NCBI RefSeq assembly: GCF_002305875.1
Contig: NZ_CP022098.1
Span: 1-64,000 of the forward strand
Length of the DNA: 64,000 nucleotides
Direction: 5' to 3'
From: Cystobacter fuscus
Lineage (GTDB): Bacteria > Myxococcota > Myxococcia > Myxococcales > Myxococcaceae
Position 1 is the first letter of the stretch. Each line of letters opens with the position of its first letter. Below the pieces are notes generated by a model. It had not been told where the DNA came from and did no database searches. It saw nothing but the letters and a program-made list of their open reading frames with translations. Below are positions 1 through 9,294 of this stretch, piece after piece. The position numbers and the translations under genes are program-made.

Positions 1-67
1 GGGGCCGCGAACTTGATCGCCCGGGGGTGCGTGTTAGCACCCGGGACTCCCACCCGGCGCTCCGCCG

Positions 68-1441
68 GTGGCCTGGAGCCCTTCCGTGAACGCGCTCGCC
101 CGTCCCCTGCCCGCCAGCTCAAGTGCCGAGATCCTCTGGGAGAGGATGTTGGACTGTCTCCGCCAGGACAAGCTCGAGTACGCGCTCGGGTGGATTGGCC
201 GGATGCGGCCCCTGGAGGTGCGCGAGGACACCCTGGTCATGGGCGTGCCGGACCGCTTCTACCGCGACTGGCTGGACGACCACTACCGCCCGCTGCTCGA
301 GTCCACGCTCGCGCGGGTGACGGACGGTCCGACGCAGCTCGCCTACGAGGTGGTGCCGGGCCTGGCCCCCGCGCCCACCCTCCAGGCGCCTCCCGCGTCC
401 CACAAGCCCGAGGGCGCCCGGCCCCCGCGCATGAACGCGCGCTTCACCTTCCAGACCTTCGTGGTGGCCGACAGCAACCAGCTCGCGGCGGCCGCCGCCG
501 CCGCGGTGAGCGACAGCCCGGGGCGGGCCTACAACCCGCTCTACATCTACGGCGGCACGGGCCTGGGCAAGACGCACCTGCTCCATGCCATCGGCAATAA
601 AATCTGGGAGCGCGACCCGAGCCAGCGCGTGGTGTACCTGTCGAGCGAGCAGTTCACCAACGAGTTCATCGAGAGCGTGCGCGAGCAGCGCATGCCCGAG
701 TTCCGGCGCAAGTTCCGCGACGAGTGCGACGTGCTGCTCATCGACGACGTGCAGTTCCTCGGGAGGAAGGAGGAGACGCAGCGCGAGTTCTTCCACACCT
801 TCAACACGCTGCACGAGCTGGGCAAGGCCATCATCCTCACCAGCGACATGGTGCCCGCGGAGGTGCCGGGGCTCGAGGAGCGGCTGCGCAGCCGCTTCAG
901 CATGGGGCTCATCACGGACATTCAAGAGCCCACGTTCGAGACGCGCGTGGCCATCCTCCAGAAGAAGGCGGTGCTCGAGGGCCTGGACCTGCCGGACGAG
1001 GTGGCGCACTTCATCGCCCGGGCCATCCAGAAGAACGTGCGCGAGCTGGAGGGAGCGCTGGTGAAGGTGAGCGCCATCCACTCGCTGAGCCGCCAGCCGG
1101 TGACGGTGGACTTCGCCGCGCACGTGCTCAAGGACGTGCTGCCCACGCGCCAGGTGGTGGACGTGGAGACCATCCAGAAGGAAGTGGCGCGCTACTACAA
1201 GGTGCCCGCCGAGGCGCTCAAGGAGGACCGGCGCCACAAGGCGCTCGCGCACGCGCGCCAGGTGGCCATGTACCTCAGCCGCAAGCTGACCAAGGCCTCG
1301 TTCCCGGAGATCGGCGCGCGCTTCAGCAAGGACCACTCCACCGTCATCTCCGCGGTGCGCAAGGTGGAGAAGCTGCGCGAGTCGGACCTCGGCGTGAAGC
1401 GCGAGCTGGATGAGCTCGAGGCGAAGCTGACGGGCGAGTAG
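68..1441 (+). CDS. dnaA: Chromosomal replication initiator protein DnaA
   Basis: Initiator ATPase that binds DnaA boxes and opens the origin. Seen: N-terminal domain I with the typical WERM...LGW pattern, a short variable linker (about residues 95-120), AAA+ core with Walker A GGTGLGKT (162-169) and Walker B LLIDDVQF (223-230), and C-terminal domain IV with the DnaA signature around residues 395-434 ([16 protein letters not shown]). At 457 residues it is of normal family length. The start is uncertain: GTG at 68 and GTG at 86 are both in frame and neither has a clear Shine-Dalgarno. dnaN does not follow; the next gene is an unrelated coiled-coil protein, and no DnaA-box cluster flanks the gene within the window. 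Confidence 0.97.
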   Translation: MAWSPSVNALARPLPASSSAEILWERMLDCLRQDKLEYALGWIGRMRPLEVREDTLVMGVPDRFYRDWLDDHYRPLLESTLARVTDGPTQLAYEVVPGLAPAPTLQAPPASHKPEGARPPRMNARFTFQTFVVADSNQLAAAAAAAVSDSPGRAYNPLYIYGGTGLGKTHLLHAIGNKIWERDPSQRVVYLSSEQFTNEFIESVREQRMPEFRRKFRDECDVLLIDDVQFLGRKEETQREFFHTFNTLHELGKAIILTSDMVPAEVPGLEERLRSRFSMGLITDIQEPTFETRVAILQKKAVLEGLDLPDEVAHFIARAIQKNVRELEGALVKVSAIHSLSRQPVTVDFAAHVLKDVLPTRQVVDVETIQKEVARYYKVPAEALKEDRRHKALAHARQVAMYLSRKLTKASFPEIGARFSKDHSTVISAVRKVEKLRESDLGVKRELDELEAKLTGE

Positions 1442-1542
1442 GCGGCCCGAAGCACTCCCTTCCCTGACCTTTCGAGTGGGTTGACTGCGGGTGACCTGAT
1501 GAGTCATCTTGCCCGCGCGGTCTCCACGAGAGGAGTGCGTCG

Positions 1543-2064
1543 ATGGATCAGTGCATGTCGATGTCCACGGTGAAGGATGATCCGGCCCTCACGCCGGGTG
1601 AGCAGCGCATCCTGACGTTGATGGGGCAGGGCTTTGGACGCCTGGAGCAGCGCCAGCAAGTGCTGGAAAACAAGCTGGAAGCCCAGACGAAGCAGATGGA
1701 AGTCCAGGCGAAGCAGTTGTTGGATCTAACCTCCCGGGTCAGCCAGGAAGCCGCCGCCAGCAAGCAGCGCGACCGGCAACTGTCCGCGGACATCCAGCGT
1801 CTGCGCGAGCAGGCAGAGTTGCGAGACATCAACTGGCGCCAGACCTTCCATGGGGAGATGAACGCGTTCCGGGTCGAGGTCTCCGAGAAGTTCGACCAGC
1901 ACAACACCCGGTTGGAGATGCTGGAGCAAGCCGCTGAGCGGGCCAACTCGGACCTGCGGCATCTCGACCAGCGCCTGGATGGACTCCAGCAGGAGCAGCA
2001 CAAGCTGAACGCCCTGCTCGGGCGGGAGTACGCCTCCCACGGGCAGCCCTCTCTCATCCCCTGA
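1543..2064 (+). CDS. Coiled-coil hypothetical protein
   Basis: I do not recognise a family. The 173-residue product is rich in Gln, Glu, Arg and Leu and reads as almost continuous coiled coil from about residue 20 to 155 (LEQRQQVLENKLEAQTKQ and later LDQRLDGLQQEQHKLNALL). It has no signal peptide or membrane segment. ATG at 1543 is preceded by GAGAGGAG at suitable spacing. It lies 100 bp after dnaA on the same strand; the gap holds no obvious terminator. Its A+T content is somewhat higher than that of dnaA. A structural or scaffold role is possible, but function is unknown. Confidence 0.75.
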   Translation: MDQCMSMSTVKDDPALTPGEQRILTLMGQGFGRLEQRQQVLENKLEAQTKQMEVQAKQLLDLTSRVSQEAAASKQRDRQLSADIQRLREQAELRDINWRQTFHGEMNAFRVEVSEKFDQHNTRLEMLEQAAERANSDLRHLDQRLDGLQQEQHKLNALLGREYASHGQPSLIP

Positions 2065-2264
2065 GACGTCCGCGGTCGGGATGGACCCGTCGCCCATCCG
2101 GGACGCACCTTCCCGCCGCACACCCCCGGGACAACCCGGCACCGGGTTCGCTATACCGGGGCCCAGCACCCGCCCGCCGCGGGTTCCCGGCAACTCCCGT
2201 GCATCGGAGACTCCGCGGGGGGCTCCGCGCATGCACTCGGGAGGGTTCCGGAGGAGCAACACCC

Positions 2265-2891
2265 ATGCGGTTGACGGTCTTTGGAGCGACGGGACGCGTC
2301 GGGCACACGCTGGTGCACGACGCGGTGGGGCAGGGGCACGAGGTGACGGCATACGTCCGGGACCCCAAGCGCCTGGGCATCAAGCACGGCAAGCTCCTCG
2401 TCAAGAAGGGCAGCCTGGAGGATGGCACCACCGTCGCCGAGGCCCTGCGCGGCTCGGACGTCGTGGTGAGCGCGATCGGCGCCCGCGACGCCACCCACCC
2501 CGTCTCGGTGGTGACCCACGCCACACGCGCCATCCTCGCGGCCATGAAGGCCGAGGGTGTCCAGCGGCTCGTGTCCGTGGGCGCCGCGGGACTGCTGCCC
2601 CACGCGGCCGGCGGCCTCACCGGCGAGCACGGCCTCCCCCCCTTCCTGCGCCACGCCTTCGAGGATCACCGCGGCGCGCTGCAGGCCCTGCAGGAGAGCG
2701 AGCTGGACTGGGTGGTGGTGTGCCCGCCCGTCATGCCCAGCGGCCTGAAGACGGGCAAGTACCGCGTCGCCGTGGAAGCCCTGCCCACCGGCGGCCGGCA
2801 GGTCTACGCCGAGGACGTGGCGGACTTCACCCTCAAGGTGGCCACCGGCACCGAGTACCACCGGGTGCGCGTGGGCATCGTCGGCGACTGA
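2265..2891 (+). CDS. NAD(P)-binding atypical SDR / NmrA-like oxidoreductase
   Basis: The protein begins MRLTVFGATGRVGHTLV, the glycine-rich dinucleotide-binding motif (GxxGxxG) of atypical short-chain dehydrogenases of the NmrA / BVR-B-like type. It continues with a Rossmann pattern (VTAYVRDPKRL; a VVSAIGA strand near residue 65). The length of 208 residues suits this group. ATG at 2265 is chosen because GGAGG/GAGGAG lies just upstream and the preceding in-frame sequence from 2199 is low-complexity Arg/Gly. A catalytic YxxxK is not evident, as is usual for NmrA-like proteins. The substrate cannot be inferred. Confidence 0.85.
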   Translation: MRLTVFGATGRVGHTLVHDAVGQGHEVTAYVRDPKRLGIKHGKLLVKKGSLEDGTTVAEALRGSDVVVSAIGARDATHPVSVVTHATRAILAAMKAEGVQRLVSVGAAGLLPHAAGGLTGEHGLPPFLRHAFEDHRGALQALQESELDWVVVCPPVMPSGLKTGKYRVAVEALPTGGRQVYAEDVADFTLKVATGTEYHRVRVGIVGD

Positions 2892-2899
2892 GCCCCGGC

Positions 2900-3415
2900 C
2901 TACGGCAGCACGGGCGCCTCCACGTCCGTGACGATGAGCGTGTTGGTGCGCGCGTCCACGCTCACCCGCCCCCGGGACGACAACAGCGCCTGGACCTGGG
3001 GCAGCAGATCCGCCGCCCGCGCGTGGCTCACGGGGAGAAACCACGTGCGCAACGGGCCCTCGTCCTTGCGCGCCTGGGCGAGCCGCACCCGCGCCGCGGC
3101 CTCTTCCTGGAGCACCCGCAGGGGCGCCACGCGCAGGATGTTGCCCTTGCGCTCCATGCCCAGCCCCTGGGACACCAGCACCCCCTGGAACGCCTGCGTC
3201 CACGGCACGTCGCGCAGCGTGAGCGTCACCGTGCCCCGTACCTCCTCGGAGAGCACCAGGTTCAGCCCGCCCAGCTCCGCGAGCCCCCGCAGCACCTGCT
3301 CCACCGGAGCCCGCACCACGTCGAGCGAGACATGTCGGGTCGGCCTCGGCTCGCGCGCCTGGACGGGCAGGGCGGTGAGGGCCAGCGCGAGCCACACGGC
3401 GCGGGAAGAGCGCAT
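2900..3415 (-). CDS. Secretin-like STN/N-domain protein without the secretin barrel
   Basis: 171 residues with an N-terminal signal peptide (MRSSRAVWLALALTALPVQA). Residues about 28-95 match the STN domain (PVEQVLRGLAELGGLNLVL), and residues about 120-165 match a secretin N-domain pattern (LPVSHARAADLLPQVQALL, then VDARTNTLIVTDVE), as in PilQ and GspD. The protein stops where the outer-membrane secretin pore would begin, so it is probably a periplasmic stand-alone N-domain protein or a remnant of a PilQ-type secretin. ATG at 3415 has GGAGG upstream. Its stop lies 8 bp from the convergent oxidoreductase gene. Confidence 0.8.
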   Translation of the reverse strand: MRSSRAVWLALALTALPVQAREPRPTRHVSLDVVRAPVEQVLRGLAELGGLNLVLSEEVRGTVTLTLRDVPWTQAFQGVLVSQGLGMERKGNILRVAPLRVLQEEAAARVRLAQARKDEGPLRTWFLPVSHARAADLLPQVQALLSSRGRVSVDARTNTLIVTDVEAPVLP

Positions 3416-3635
3416 GAAGGACCTCCAGGGGACGGGTGGTGGCCCAGTGTAGCGCCCTTCCCGGCGGACGGACACGCGGCCCCGGCATTCCCCGGCCCTC
3501 CGCCCCCCTCGAACGCAGGAGGGCACAGCGGCCATCCAGGAGGAGCCCGGGGAGCGCACCCCGGGGCGGCCTTGTGACGCGCCCCTCGCACCCCCATCTC
3601 TCACGGGGGGCTTCCCCACGCACGAGGGTACACCC

Positions 3636-3857
3636 ATGGCGAACCACGACTCAGGCCACTGCAAGGATTGCCGTTACTTCAACAGCCAGAGCACCCACCC
3701 GAGCGGCTCGGAAATCGCTCAATGCCGGCAGCCGGAGCTGGAGGACTTCGACCTGATGGTGGCCGGGGACTGCGGCTGCAACGCCTTCGAGGCCCGGACG
3801 GAAGCGGACATCTCCCCCGGCAGGCCCCTGGATGAACCCTCGCCCATGATGCATTGA
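3636..3857 (+). CDS. Small cysteine-rich hypothetical protein
   Basis: A 73-residue protein with five cysteines arranged CxxC near residues 9-12, C30 and CxC at 46-48, plus His8. This suggests zinc or Fe-S binding. No named family is recognised. There is no signal peptide. It ends 7 bp before the next gene (a methyltransferase), so the two are probably co-transcribed. ATG at 3636 is the only sensible start; the cysteine pattern and neighbour spacing support real coding. Confidence 0.65.
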   Translation: MANHDSGHCKDCRYFNSQSTHPSGSEIAQCRQPELEDFDLMVAGDCGCNAFEARTEADISPGRPLDEPSPMMH

Positions 3858-3864
3858 GCAGTGC

Positions 3865-4587
3865 ATGTTCCATCCCAAGGGACCCGGTCTCGGAGAGCTG
3901 CTCCACCAGGGCTTGCAGTCCGTGGAGCGCGGTTATGACCTGCTCGCCCCGAAGTTCGACTACACGCCCTTCCGCACGCCCGAGGACGTGCTGACGGCGA
4001 GCTTCGCCCTGGCCGGAGCCCCCCGGAGCGTGGACCGGGCCCTGGACGTGTGCTGCGGCACGGGAGCCGCCCTGCGCCACCTGCGCCCCCTGTGCCGCCA
4101 GGACGTGGTGGGCGTGGACGTGAGCCAGGGCATGCTCGACGAGGCCCGGCGCAACCTGGAGCACGCGCCCGGCGAGGCCCGCGTGGAGCTGGTGCGCGGC
4201 GACGCCCTGGCGCTGCCATGGCACGGGGCGTTCGACCTGGTGACGAGCTTCGGGGCCTTCGGCCACATCCTCGAGCGCGACGAGCCCCGTCTGGTGGAGG
4301 GCATCCACCGCGTCCTGCGCCCGGGTGGCCGCTTCCTCTTCGTCACCGCGGATCGGCCCTCGCCCTGGCGCCCCGGCTACTGGATGGCGCGCGCCTTCAA
4401 TGCCGCCATGCACGTGCGCAACGCGCTCTGGCGGCCTCCCTTCGTCATGTACTACCTCACCTTCCTGCTGCCACGTGCCCGCTCCCTCCTGGAAGCCCGG
4501 GGCTTCCACGTGGCCGTGCACCGCGACCCCCTGCCCGAACGTTACGCCCGGGCTGGACTGTGCGTGGTGATCGCCACCCGGGCATGA
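3865..4587 (+). CDS. Class I SAM-dependent methyltransferase
   Basis: 240 residues with the SAM-binding motif I LDVCCGTGAAL, acidic residue GVDVSQGML after beta-2, motif II region ELVRGDALALPW, and the post-motif HRVLRPGGRFLFVTADR typical of UbiE/Methyltransf_11-type enzymes. The C-terminal region is hydrophobic and aromatic (FVMYYLTFLLPRARSLLE), suggesting a lipophilic or membrane-associated substrate, but the substrate is unknown. It lies 7 bp downstream of the small Cys-rich gene. Confidence 0.85.
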   Translation: MFHPKGPGLGELLHQGLQSVERGYDLLAPKFDYTPFRTPEDVLTASFALAGAPRSVDRALDVCCGTGAALRHLRPLCRQDVVGVDVSQGMLDEARRNLEHAPGEARVELVRGDALALPWHGAFDLVTSFGAFGHILERDEPRLVEGIHRVLRPGGRFLFVTADRPSPWRPGYWMARAFNAAMHVRNALWRPPFVMYYLTFLLPRARSLLEARGFHVAVHRDPLPERYARAGLCVVIATRA

Positions 4588-4672
4588 CCTGGACCGAGGA
4601 CTGACCGTGCAGGTCTGACCAGGACATCCTATCATCCTGGAGTTCCTTGACTGCCGGAGTTGTGCCCCGTCC

Positions 4673-5995
4673 ATGACCTCCCCGACCCCCCCGTCCGAGG
4701 CGAGCACGAATCCGGAGACGTGGCGGCGGCGCAAACGGACGACCGTGATGTTCGCCGCGATCATCCCGCTGCTCTACCCGCTGGACTGGCTCGCCCTGGG
4801 CCACTGGAGCCTCGCTCCCCTGGGGGTGCGGCTGCTCTGGTCCGCGCAGATGCTGCTGTACACGGTGCTGTACCCAGGGCTGGGCCCGCGCTGGGAGCAG
4901 CGGCTCGCCAACGTCAACAGCATCGCCGCCAGCTGCTGCTTCCTCGCCCTCATCCACGTCACCGGGGACGAGCGCAGTCCCTACCTCCACCTGCTGCCCA
5001 GCATGCCGCTCATCATCGCGCTCATCCAGCCGCGCGACGGGACGCCCGCCCTGCTCAGCGGCATCGTCTGCACCCTGGGCACGATGCTGATGTTGCTCGC
5101 CCAGGGCCGGCCCATCGCGGCGCTCGGCTGGGCCCTGCTCATCGGCTCGGCCACGTTCTTCGGCATGTACGGCGCGGAGCAGTCCCGCAAGGCGCAGGAG
5201 GCCGAGCACGCCGTGCGTCTGGAGCGCGCCCGCAGCGAGAGCCTGGAGAAGCTCGCCCTGGCCGAGCGCCAGCGCGCCCAGACGGAGAAGCTGGCCACCG
5301 TGGGCAGGCTCGCGGCGGGCGTGGTGCATGAAATCAACAACCCGCTGGCCTTCGTGCGCTCCAACCTGGAGTTCCTGCGCACCGAGGTGCTGCGCCAGCC
5401 CCTGCCCGAAGAGGCCCACGCGGAGCTGGGCGAGGTGTTCGAGGAGACGCGCCAGGGCGTCGAGCGCATCCGGCAGATCGTCTCGGACCTGCGGGGCTTC
5501 TCGCACATGGACATGGAGGAGCCGACCGAGTGCGCGCTGGCGGACGTGGTGACGGACGCGGCGCGGCTGGCGGCCGTGCGGCTCAAGCACGTGGCGCGAC
5601 TGACGGTGGCGCTGCCCCCGGAGCTGCCCGGCGTCTTCGCCATCCGCCGGCGCCTGGCGCAGGTGGTGCTCAACCTGCTCGTCAACGCGGGGGACGCCCT
5701 GGAGGAGGCGCGGGTGCACGGCGGCGAGGTGCGTGTCACGGGCGTGGCCGATGGGAAGCGCGTGGCGCTCCTGGTGGAGGACAACGGCCCGGGCTTTCCC
5801 CCCGAGGTGATGCCCCGCCTCTTCGAGTCCTTCTTCACCACCAAGGGCCCCGACAAGGGCACGGGGCTCGGGCTGGCCCTGTCGCGCGAGCTGGTGGAAC
5901 GCTTCGGCGGCACGCTCGTGGCCGAGAACCGTCCCGAGGGCGGCGCCCGGCTGCGCCTGGAGTTGCCCGTGCGGGCCCCATCACCCGGGGGTTGA
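4673..5995 (+). CDS. Membrane-bound sensor histidine kinase
   Basis: 440 residues. The N-terminal half has about five to six hydrophobic segments (residues 25-165), followed by a coiled linker (170-205). The dimerisation/phosphoacceptor motif VVHEINNPLAF has His219. The catalytic domain shows an N box (LNLLVNAGDALEE), G1 (VEDNGPGF), an F box (FFTTKGPDKG) and G2 (GTGLGLALS). The HEINNP form of the H box is typical of HisKA kinases with integral membrane sensors. No response regulator lies next to it, so it is an orphan kinase, common in myxobacteria. ATG at 4673 is used. Confidence 0.92.
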   Translation: MTSPTPPSEASTNPETWRRRKRTTVMFAAIIPLLYPLDWLALGHWSLAPLGVRLLWSAQMLLYTVLYPGLGPRWEQRLANVNSIAASCCFLALIHVTGDERSPYLHLLPSMPLIIALIQPRDGTPALLSGIVCTLGTMLMLLAQGRPIAALGWALLIGSATFFGMYGAEQSRKAQEAEHAVRLERARSESLEKLALAERQRAQTEKLATVGRLAAGVVHEINNPLAFVRSNLEFLRTEVLRQPLPEEAHAELGEVFEETRQGVERIRQIVSDLRGFSHMDMEEPTECALADVVTDAARLAAVRLKHVARLTVALPPELPGVFAIRRRLAQVVLNLLVNAGDALEEARVHGGEVRVTGVADGKRVALLVEDNGPGFPPEVMPRLFESFFTTKGPDKGTGLGLALSRELVERFGGTLVAENRPEGGARLRLELPVRAPSPGG

Positions 5996-6088
5996 GCCCC
6001 GGACGCGCCGACTTTCCGCGCTCCGTCCTCGCGAGGGCACGTGCTAAGCGGGTTGCCTCTCACCTACCCCGAGGAGGGCCCCGCTCGC

Positions 6089-7489
6089 ATGAAAGCGTTC
6101 ATCGCCGCCACCGCCCTCGCCCTTGGCCTTCCGGCCTTCGCCCAGCAAGAGGCGAAGCCGCTCCAGCCCGGACGCGAGGCACTCTCCATCCCCTACGACA
6201 AGTACTCGCTGCCCAATGGCCTGGAGGTGCTGCTCGCGCGCGACCCCAAGCTGCCCGTGGTGGCCGTCAACGTCTGGTACCACGTGGGCGCCTATGACGA
6301 GCAGCCGGGCCGCACCGGCTTCGCCCACCTCTTCGAGCACATGATGTTCCAGGGCTCCAAGCACGTGCCGGATGACGTGCACATCGCGCTGCTCGAGCAG
6401 CTGGGCGGCACGGACCTCAACGGCACCACCAACTTCGATCGCACCAACTACTTCGAGACCGTGCCGAGCAACCAGCTCGCCACCGCGCTGTGGCTGGAGA
6501 GCGACCGGATGGGCTTCTTGCTCGACGCGCTCGACGAGAAGAAGCTGCGCACCCAGCAGGAGGTGGTGAAGAACGAGCGCCGCCAGGGCGTGGAGACGCG
6601 CCCCTACGGCATCGCCCAGGAGAAGTTCTGGCAGACGCTCTTCCCCGCGCCCCACCCCTACCACGGCAAGGTCATCGGCTCGATGGCGGACCTGGACGCC
6701 GCCACCGTGGAGGACGTGAAGGCCTTCTTCCGCAAGTGGTACGCCCCCGCCAACGCCACGCTCGCCGTGGTGGGGGACTTCGAGCCCCAAGAGGCCCGCG
6801 CCCTCATCGAGAAGTACTTCGCCACGCTGCCGAGCAACCCCAAGCCCGCGCGCCCCGAGGTGGCCCCGGTGAAGCTCACCGAGGAGAAGCTCGTCCGGCA
6901 CGACGAGAAGATCGGCACGCTGCCCCTGGTCGTCATCGGCTGGCACACCCCGCCGTACCTGAGCGAGGGCGATGCCATCGCGGACATGCTCGGCATCGTG
7001 CTCGGCACGGGCAAGTCCAGCCGGCTCTACAAGCGGCTCGTGGTGGACAAGGGGCTCGCCCAGAGCGTGAGCGCCTCCCAGCAGAGCCTCGGCGCCCAGT
7101 CCGTCTTCACCGTGGAGGCGGTGGCCCGGCCCGGCGTGTCCAGCGACGCGCTCGTGAAGGAGATCGACGCGGTGCTCGAGGAGATGCGCCGCTCGGGCCC
7201 GACGTCCGCGGAGCTCGACCAGGCGCGCACGCGCTTCGAGACGCAGATGCTCGCCGGGCTCCAGTCGGTGGGAGGCTTTGGCGGCAAGGCGGACACGCTG
7301 CAGAGCTACAACCACTTCCGGGGTGACCCGGGCTTCCTGGTGCACGACCTGGAGCGCTACGACGCGGTGACGCCCGAGCGCGTGCGCGACTTCGCCCGCG
7401 ACACGCTCAAGCCCACCGAGCGCGTGGTGCTCCACGCCGTGCCCTCGCCGTCGAGCCCGTCCTCCACCCCCTCGAAGGAGAAGCCGTGA
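6089..7489 (+). CDS. M16 family zinc metalloprotease (active subunit)
   Basis: 466 residues with a signal peptide (MKAFIAATALALGLPAFA). The inverted zinc motif HxxEH is present as FAHLFEHMMFQG, with a downstream glutamate region (EVVKNERRQGVE) that supplies the third ligand. It has two M16 half-domains, the second beginning near the VIGWHTPPYLSEGD region. GAGGAGG lies upstream of ATG 6089; the longer in-frame start at 6041 is unlikely. The stop codon overlaps the start of the next gene, which encodes the non-catalytic partner. The pair probably forms a heterodimer in the periplasm. Confidence 0.93.
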   Translation: MKAFIAATALALGLPAFAQQEAKPLQPGREALSIPYDKYSLPNGLEVLLARDPKLPVVAVNVWYHVGAYDEQPGRTGFAHLFEHMMFQGSKHVPDDVHIALLEQLGGTDLNGTTNFDRTNYFETVPSNQLATALWLESDRMGFLLDALDEKKLRTQQEVVKNERRQGVETRPYGIAQEKFWQTLFPAPHPYHGKVIGSMADLDAATVEDVKAFFRKWYAPANATLAVVGDFEPQEARALIEKYFATLPSNPKPARPEVAPVKLTEEKLVRHDEKIGTLPLVVIGWHTPPYLSEGDAIADMLGIVLGTGKSSRLYKRLVVDKGLAQSVSASQQSLGAQSVFTVEAVARPGVSSDALVKEIDAVLEEMRRSGPTSAELDQARTRFETQMLAGLQSVGGFGGKADTLQSYNHFRGDPGFLVHDLERYDAVTPERVRDFARDTLKPTERVVLHAVPSPSSPSSTPSKEKP

Positions 7490-8997
7490 TGCGCCGCCTG
7501 TTCCTCGCCGTCTCCACCCTGGCGCTGCTCGCCGCGGCCTGCCGCTCGGCGCCCCAGCCCACGCCCGAGCCGTCCCCGGCCCCCGGCTCCCAGGCCCCCG
7601 CCACGCCCCCTGCGGACCCCGAGTCCTTCCGGGATCAGCCCCCCACCGCCGGCCCCGCGCCCGAGCTGGTGCTGCCCCGCTTCGAGCAGGCGGTGCTGGA
7701 CAACGGGCTCACCGTGCTGGTGAGCACGCGCAAGGAGCTGCCACTGGTGTACGTGGGCACCGCCTTCGCCGCGGGCAGCGCGACCGACCCCCAGGGCAAG
7801 TGGGGCCTGGCGGATCTCACCTACAAGATGATGCTGGAGGGGGCGGCCGGGAAGGACACGCTCGCCCTGGACCAGGCCTTCCAGAACCTGGGCGTGTCGC
7901 CCTCGGTGAGCGTCGGCTCGGACGGGGCCGTCCTGGGCGTGCGGGTGCTCCAGCGCAACACCGAGGCGGCGCTGGCGCTCATCACCCAGGTGGTGCGCCA
8001 GCCCACGTTCGCGCCCAAGGACTTCGAGCGGCGCCAGAAGCTGCAACTGGCCGAGCTGGTGCGCGCCCTGGGCAGCCCGGGCTTCCTCGCGCAGCGCACG
8101 TTCCTCGACGTGGTGTTCGGCGCGGCGCACCCCTATGGGCACCCGACCAGCGGCCTGCCGGAGACGGTGGGCGCGGTGACGGTGCGCGACGTGAAGGCCT
8201 TCTACGAGAAGAACGTGGGCCCGCGCACCACGGCGCTGGTGATGACGGGCGACATCACGCTGGAGCAGGCGGTGGCGCTGGCGAAGAAGTCCTTCGGCGA
8301 CTGGAAGGGCAAGGCCGTGCTGCCCCCGGTGCCGCCCGCGCCCCCCACGCCCGCGCGCGGCCAGGTGGTGTTCGTGCCCAAGGCGGGGTTGGATCAGACG
8401 ATCGTCCTGATGGGCCGGCCGGGCATCGCCGCGGGCCATGAGGACGAGTCCGCACTGGACCTGGCCACCACGGTGTTCGGCGGCTTCTTCGGCAGCCGGC
8501 TGAACATGAACCTGCGCGAGGACAAGGGCTACAGCTATGGGGCCAACTCGGGCTCGGACGCGCGGCTGGGCGTGGGGCCGGTGACGGCGTCCGCGTCGGT
8601 GCGCGCGGACGTGACGGGCGCGGCGGTCACCGAGTTCGTCAACGAGCTCAAGGGCCTGCGCGAGCGCCCCATCACCCCGCGGGAGCTGGAGCCGGCGCGC
8701 GAGGGCCTCATCCGCGCGTTCCCCGGCAGCTTCGAGTCGGTGGAGGGCCTGGGCTCCAGCGCCTCGGAGCTCTTCCTGCGTCGGCGTCCCCTGGACGAGT
8801 ACGCGCGCACGGTGGCGGGCCTGGAGAAGGCCACGCCCGCCGAGGTGCAGCGCGTGGCGGAGGCCTACCTGGGCCCGGACGCCATGCAGATCGTCCTGGT
8901 GGGAGACCCCGAGGTCATCCAGCAGCAGGTGGGGCCGCTGGGGCTCGGCAAGCTGGTGGCGAAGGAGCCGGCGAAGGCACCGGCCCCCAAGCCCTGA
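7489..8997 (+). CDS. M16-like peptidase partner, lipoprotein lacking the zinc motif
   Basis: 502 residues. The type II signal peptide ends at a lipobox (LLAAAC), followed by a Pro-rich linker. The fold matches M16, but the position of HxxEH reads LADLTYKMM, so both histidines and the glutamate are absent. The C-terminal half-domain carries the Tyr-rich segment (REDKGYSYGANSG) usual for M16. The ATG overlaps the TGA of the active subunit by one base; a GTG one codon upstream is an alternative start. Known M16B systems pair an active and an inactive subunit, so this is likely the structural half. Confidence 0.9.
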   Translation: MRRLFLAVSTLALLAAACRSAPQPTPEPSPAPGSQAPATPPADPESFRDQPPTAGPAPELVLPRFEQAVLDNGLTVLVSTRKELPLVYVGTAFAAGSATDPQGKWGLADLTYKMMLEGAAGKDTLALDQAFQNLGVSPSVSVGSDGAVLGVRVLQRNTEAALALITQVVRQPTFAPKDFERRQKLQLAELVRALGSPGFLAQRTFLDVVFGAAHPYGHPTSGLPETVGAVTVRDVKAFYEKNVGPRTTALVMTGDITLEQAVALAKKSFGDWKGKAVLPPVPPAPPTPARGQVVFVPKAGLDQTIVLMGRPGIAAGHEDESALDLATTVFGGFFGSRLNMNLREDKGYSYGANSGSDARLGVGPVTASASVRADVTGAAVTEFVNELKGLRERPITPRELEPAREGLIRAFPGSFESVEGLGSSASELFLRRRPLDEYARTVAGLEKATPAEVQRVAEAYLGPDAMQIVLVGDPEVIQQQVGPLGLGKLVAKEPAKAPAPKP

Positions 8998-9000
8998 CGC

Positions 9001-9294
9001 TCAGCGCGCATCCGCCTCCTCTTCCTCGGACTCCGTGCGGACGTGGCGCCGGCGGAACTGCTCGTCGGCCTCGTCGATGGGGCTGCGCACGTCGGGCACG
9101 GGGCCGCCCACGGGAGCATTGCTGTCCAGGGCGAACTTCTCCTCCGAGCTCGCGTGGATGGAGTCGGCGGCGTAGAGGGGCCGGGTGTCATCGGCCTCCA
9201 GGCCCCGCTCCACGCGATCCTTCGCGAAGGGAGGCTTGCCACTGGGGTTCTCGTGCGGATGCAGGGGGCTGTACTTCCTCGGCTTGTCGGCCAT
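9001..9294 (-). CDS. Acidic hypothetical protein
   Basis: 97 residues starting MADKPRKYSPLHPHENPSGK and ending in an acidic/Arg tail (RTESEEEEADAR). No family is recognised. It has no signal peptide or membrane span, and the composition suggests a partly disordered cytoplasmic protein. ATG at 9294 is chosen because GAGGAG lies upstream. It is convergent with the M16 partner gene, with only 3 bp between stop codons, and lies downstream of the duplicated toxin-like cassette on the same strand, from which it may be read. Confidence 0.6.
   Translation of the reverse strand: MADKPRKYSPLHPHENPSGKPPFAKDRVERGLEADDTRPLYAADSIHASSEEKFALDSNAPVGGPVPDVRSPIDEADEQFRRRHVRTESEEEEADAR

Noticed and set aside
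119-1507. Long minus-strand open frame opposite dnaA
   Set aside because: His/Arg/Leu-rich antisense shadow caused by GC-rich third positions; dnaA motifs on the plus strand are decisive.
4504-4515. TTCCACGTGGCC, similar to half of a parS-like palindrome (also near 42451)
   Set aside because: Both lie in coding sequence, are only partly palindromic and occur singly, so they are probably codon-driven.
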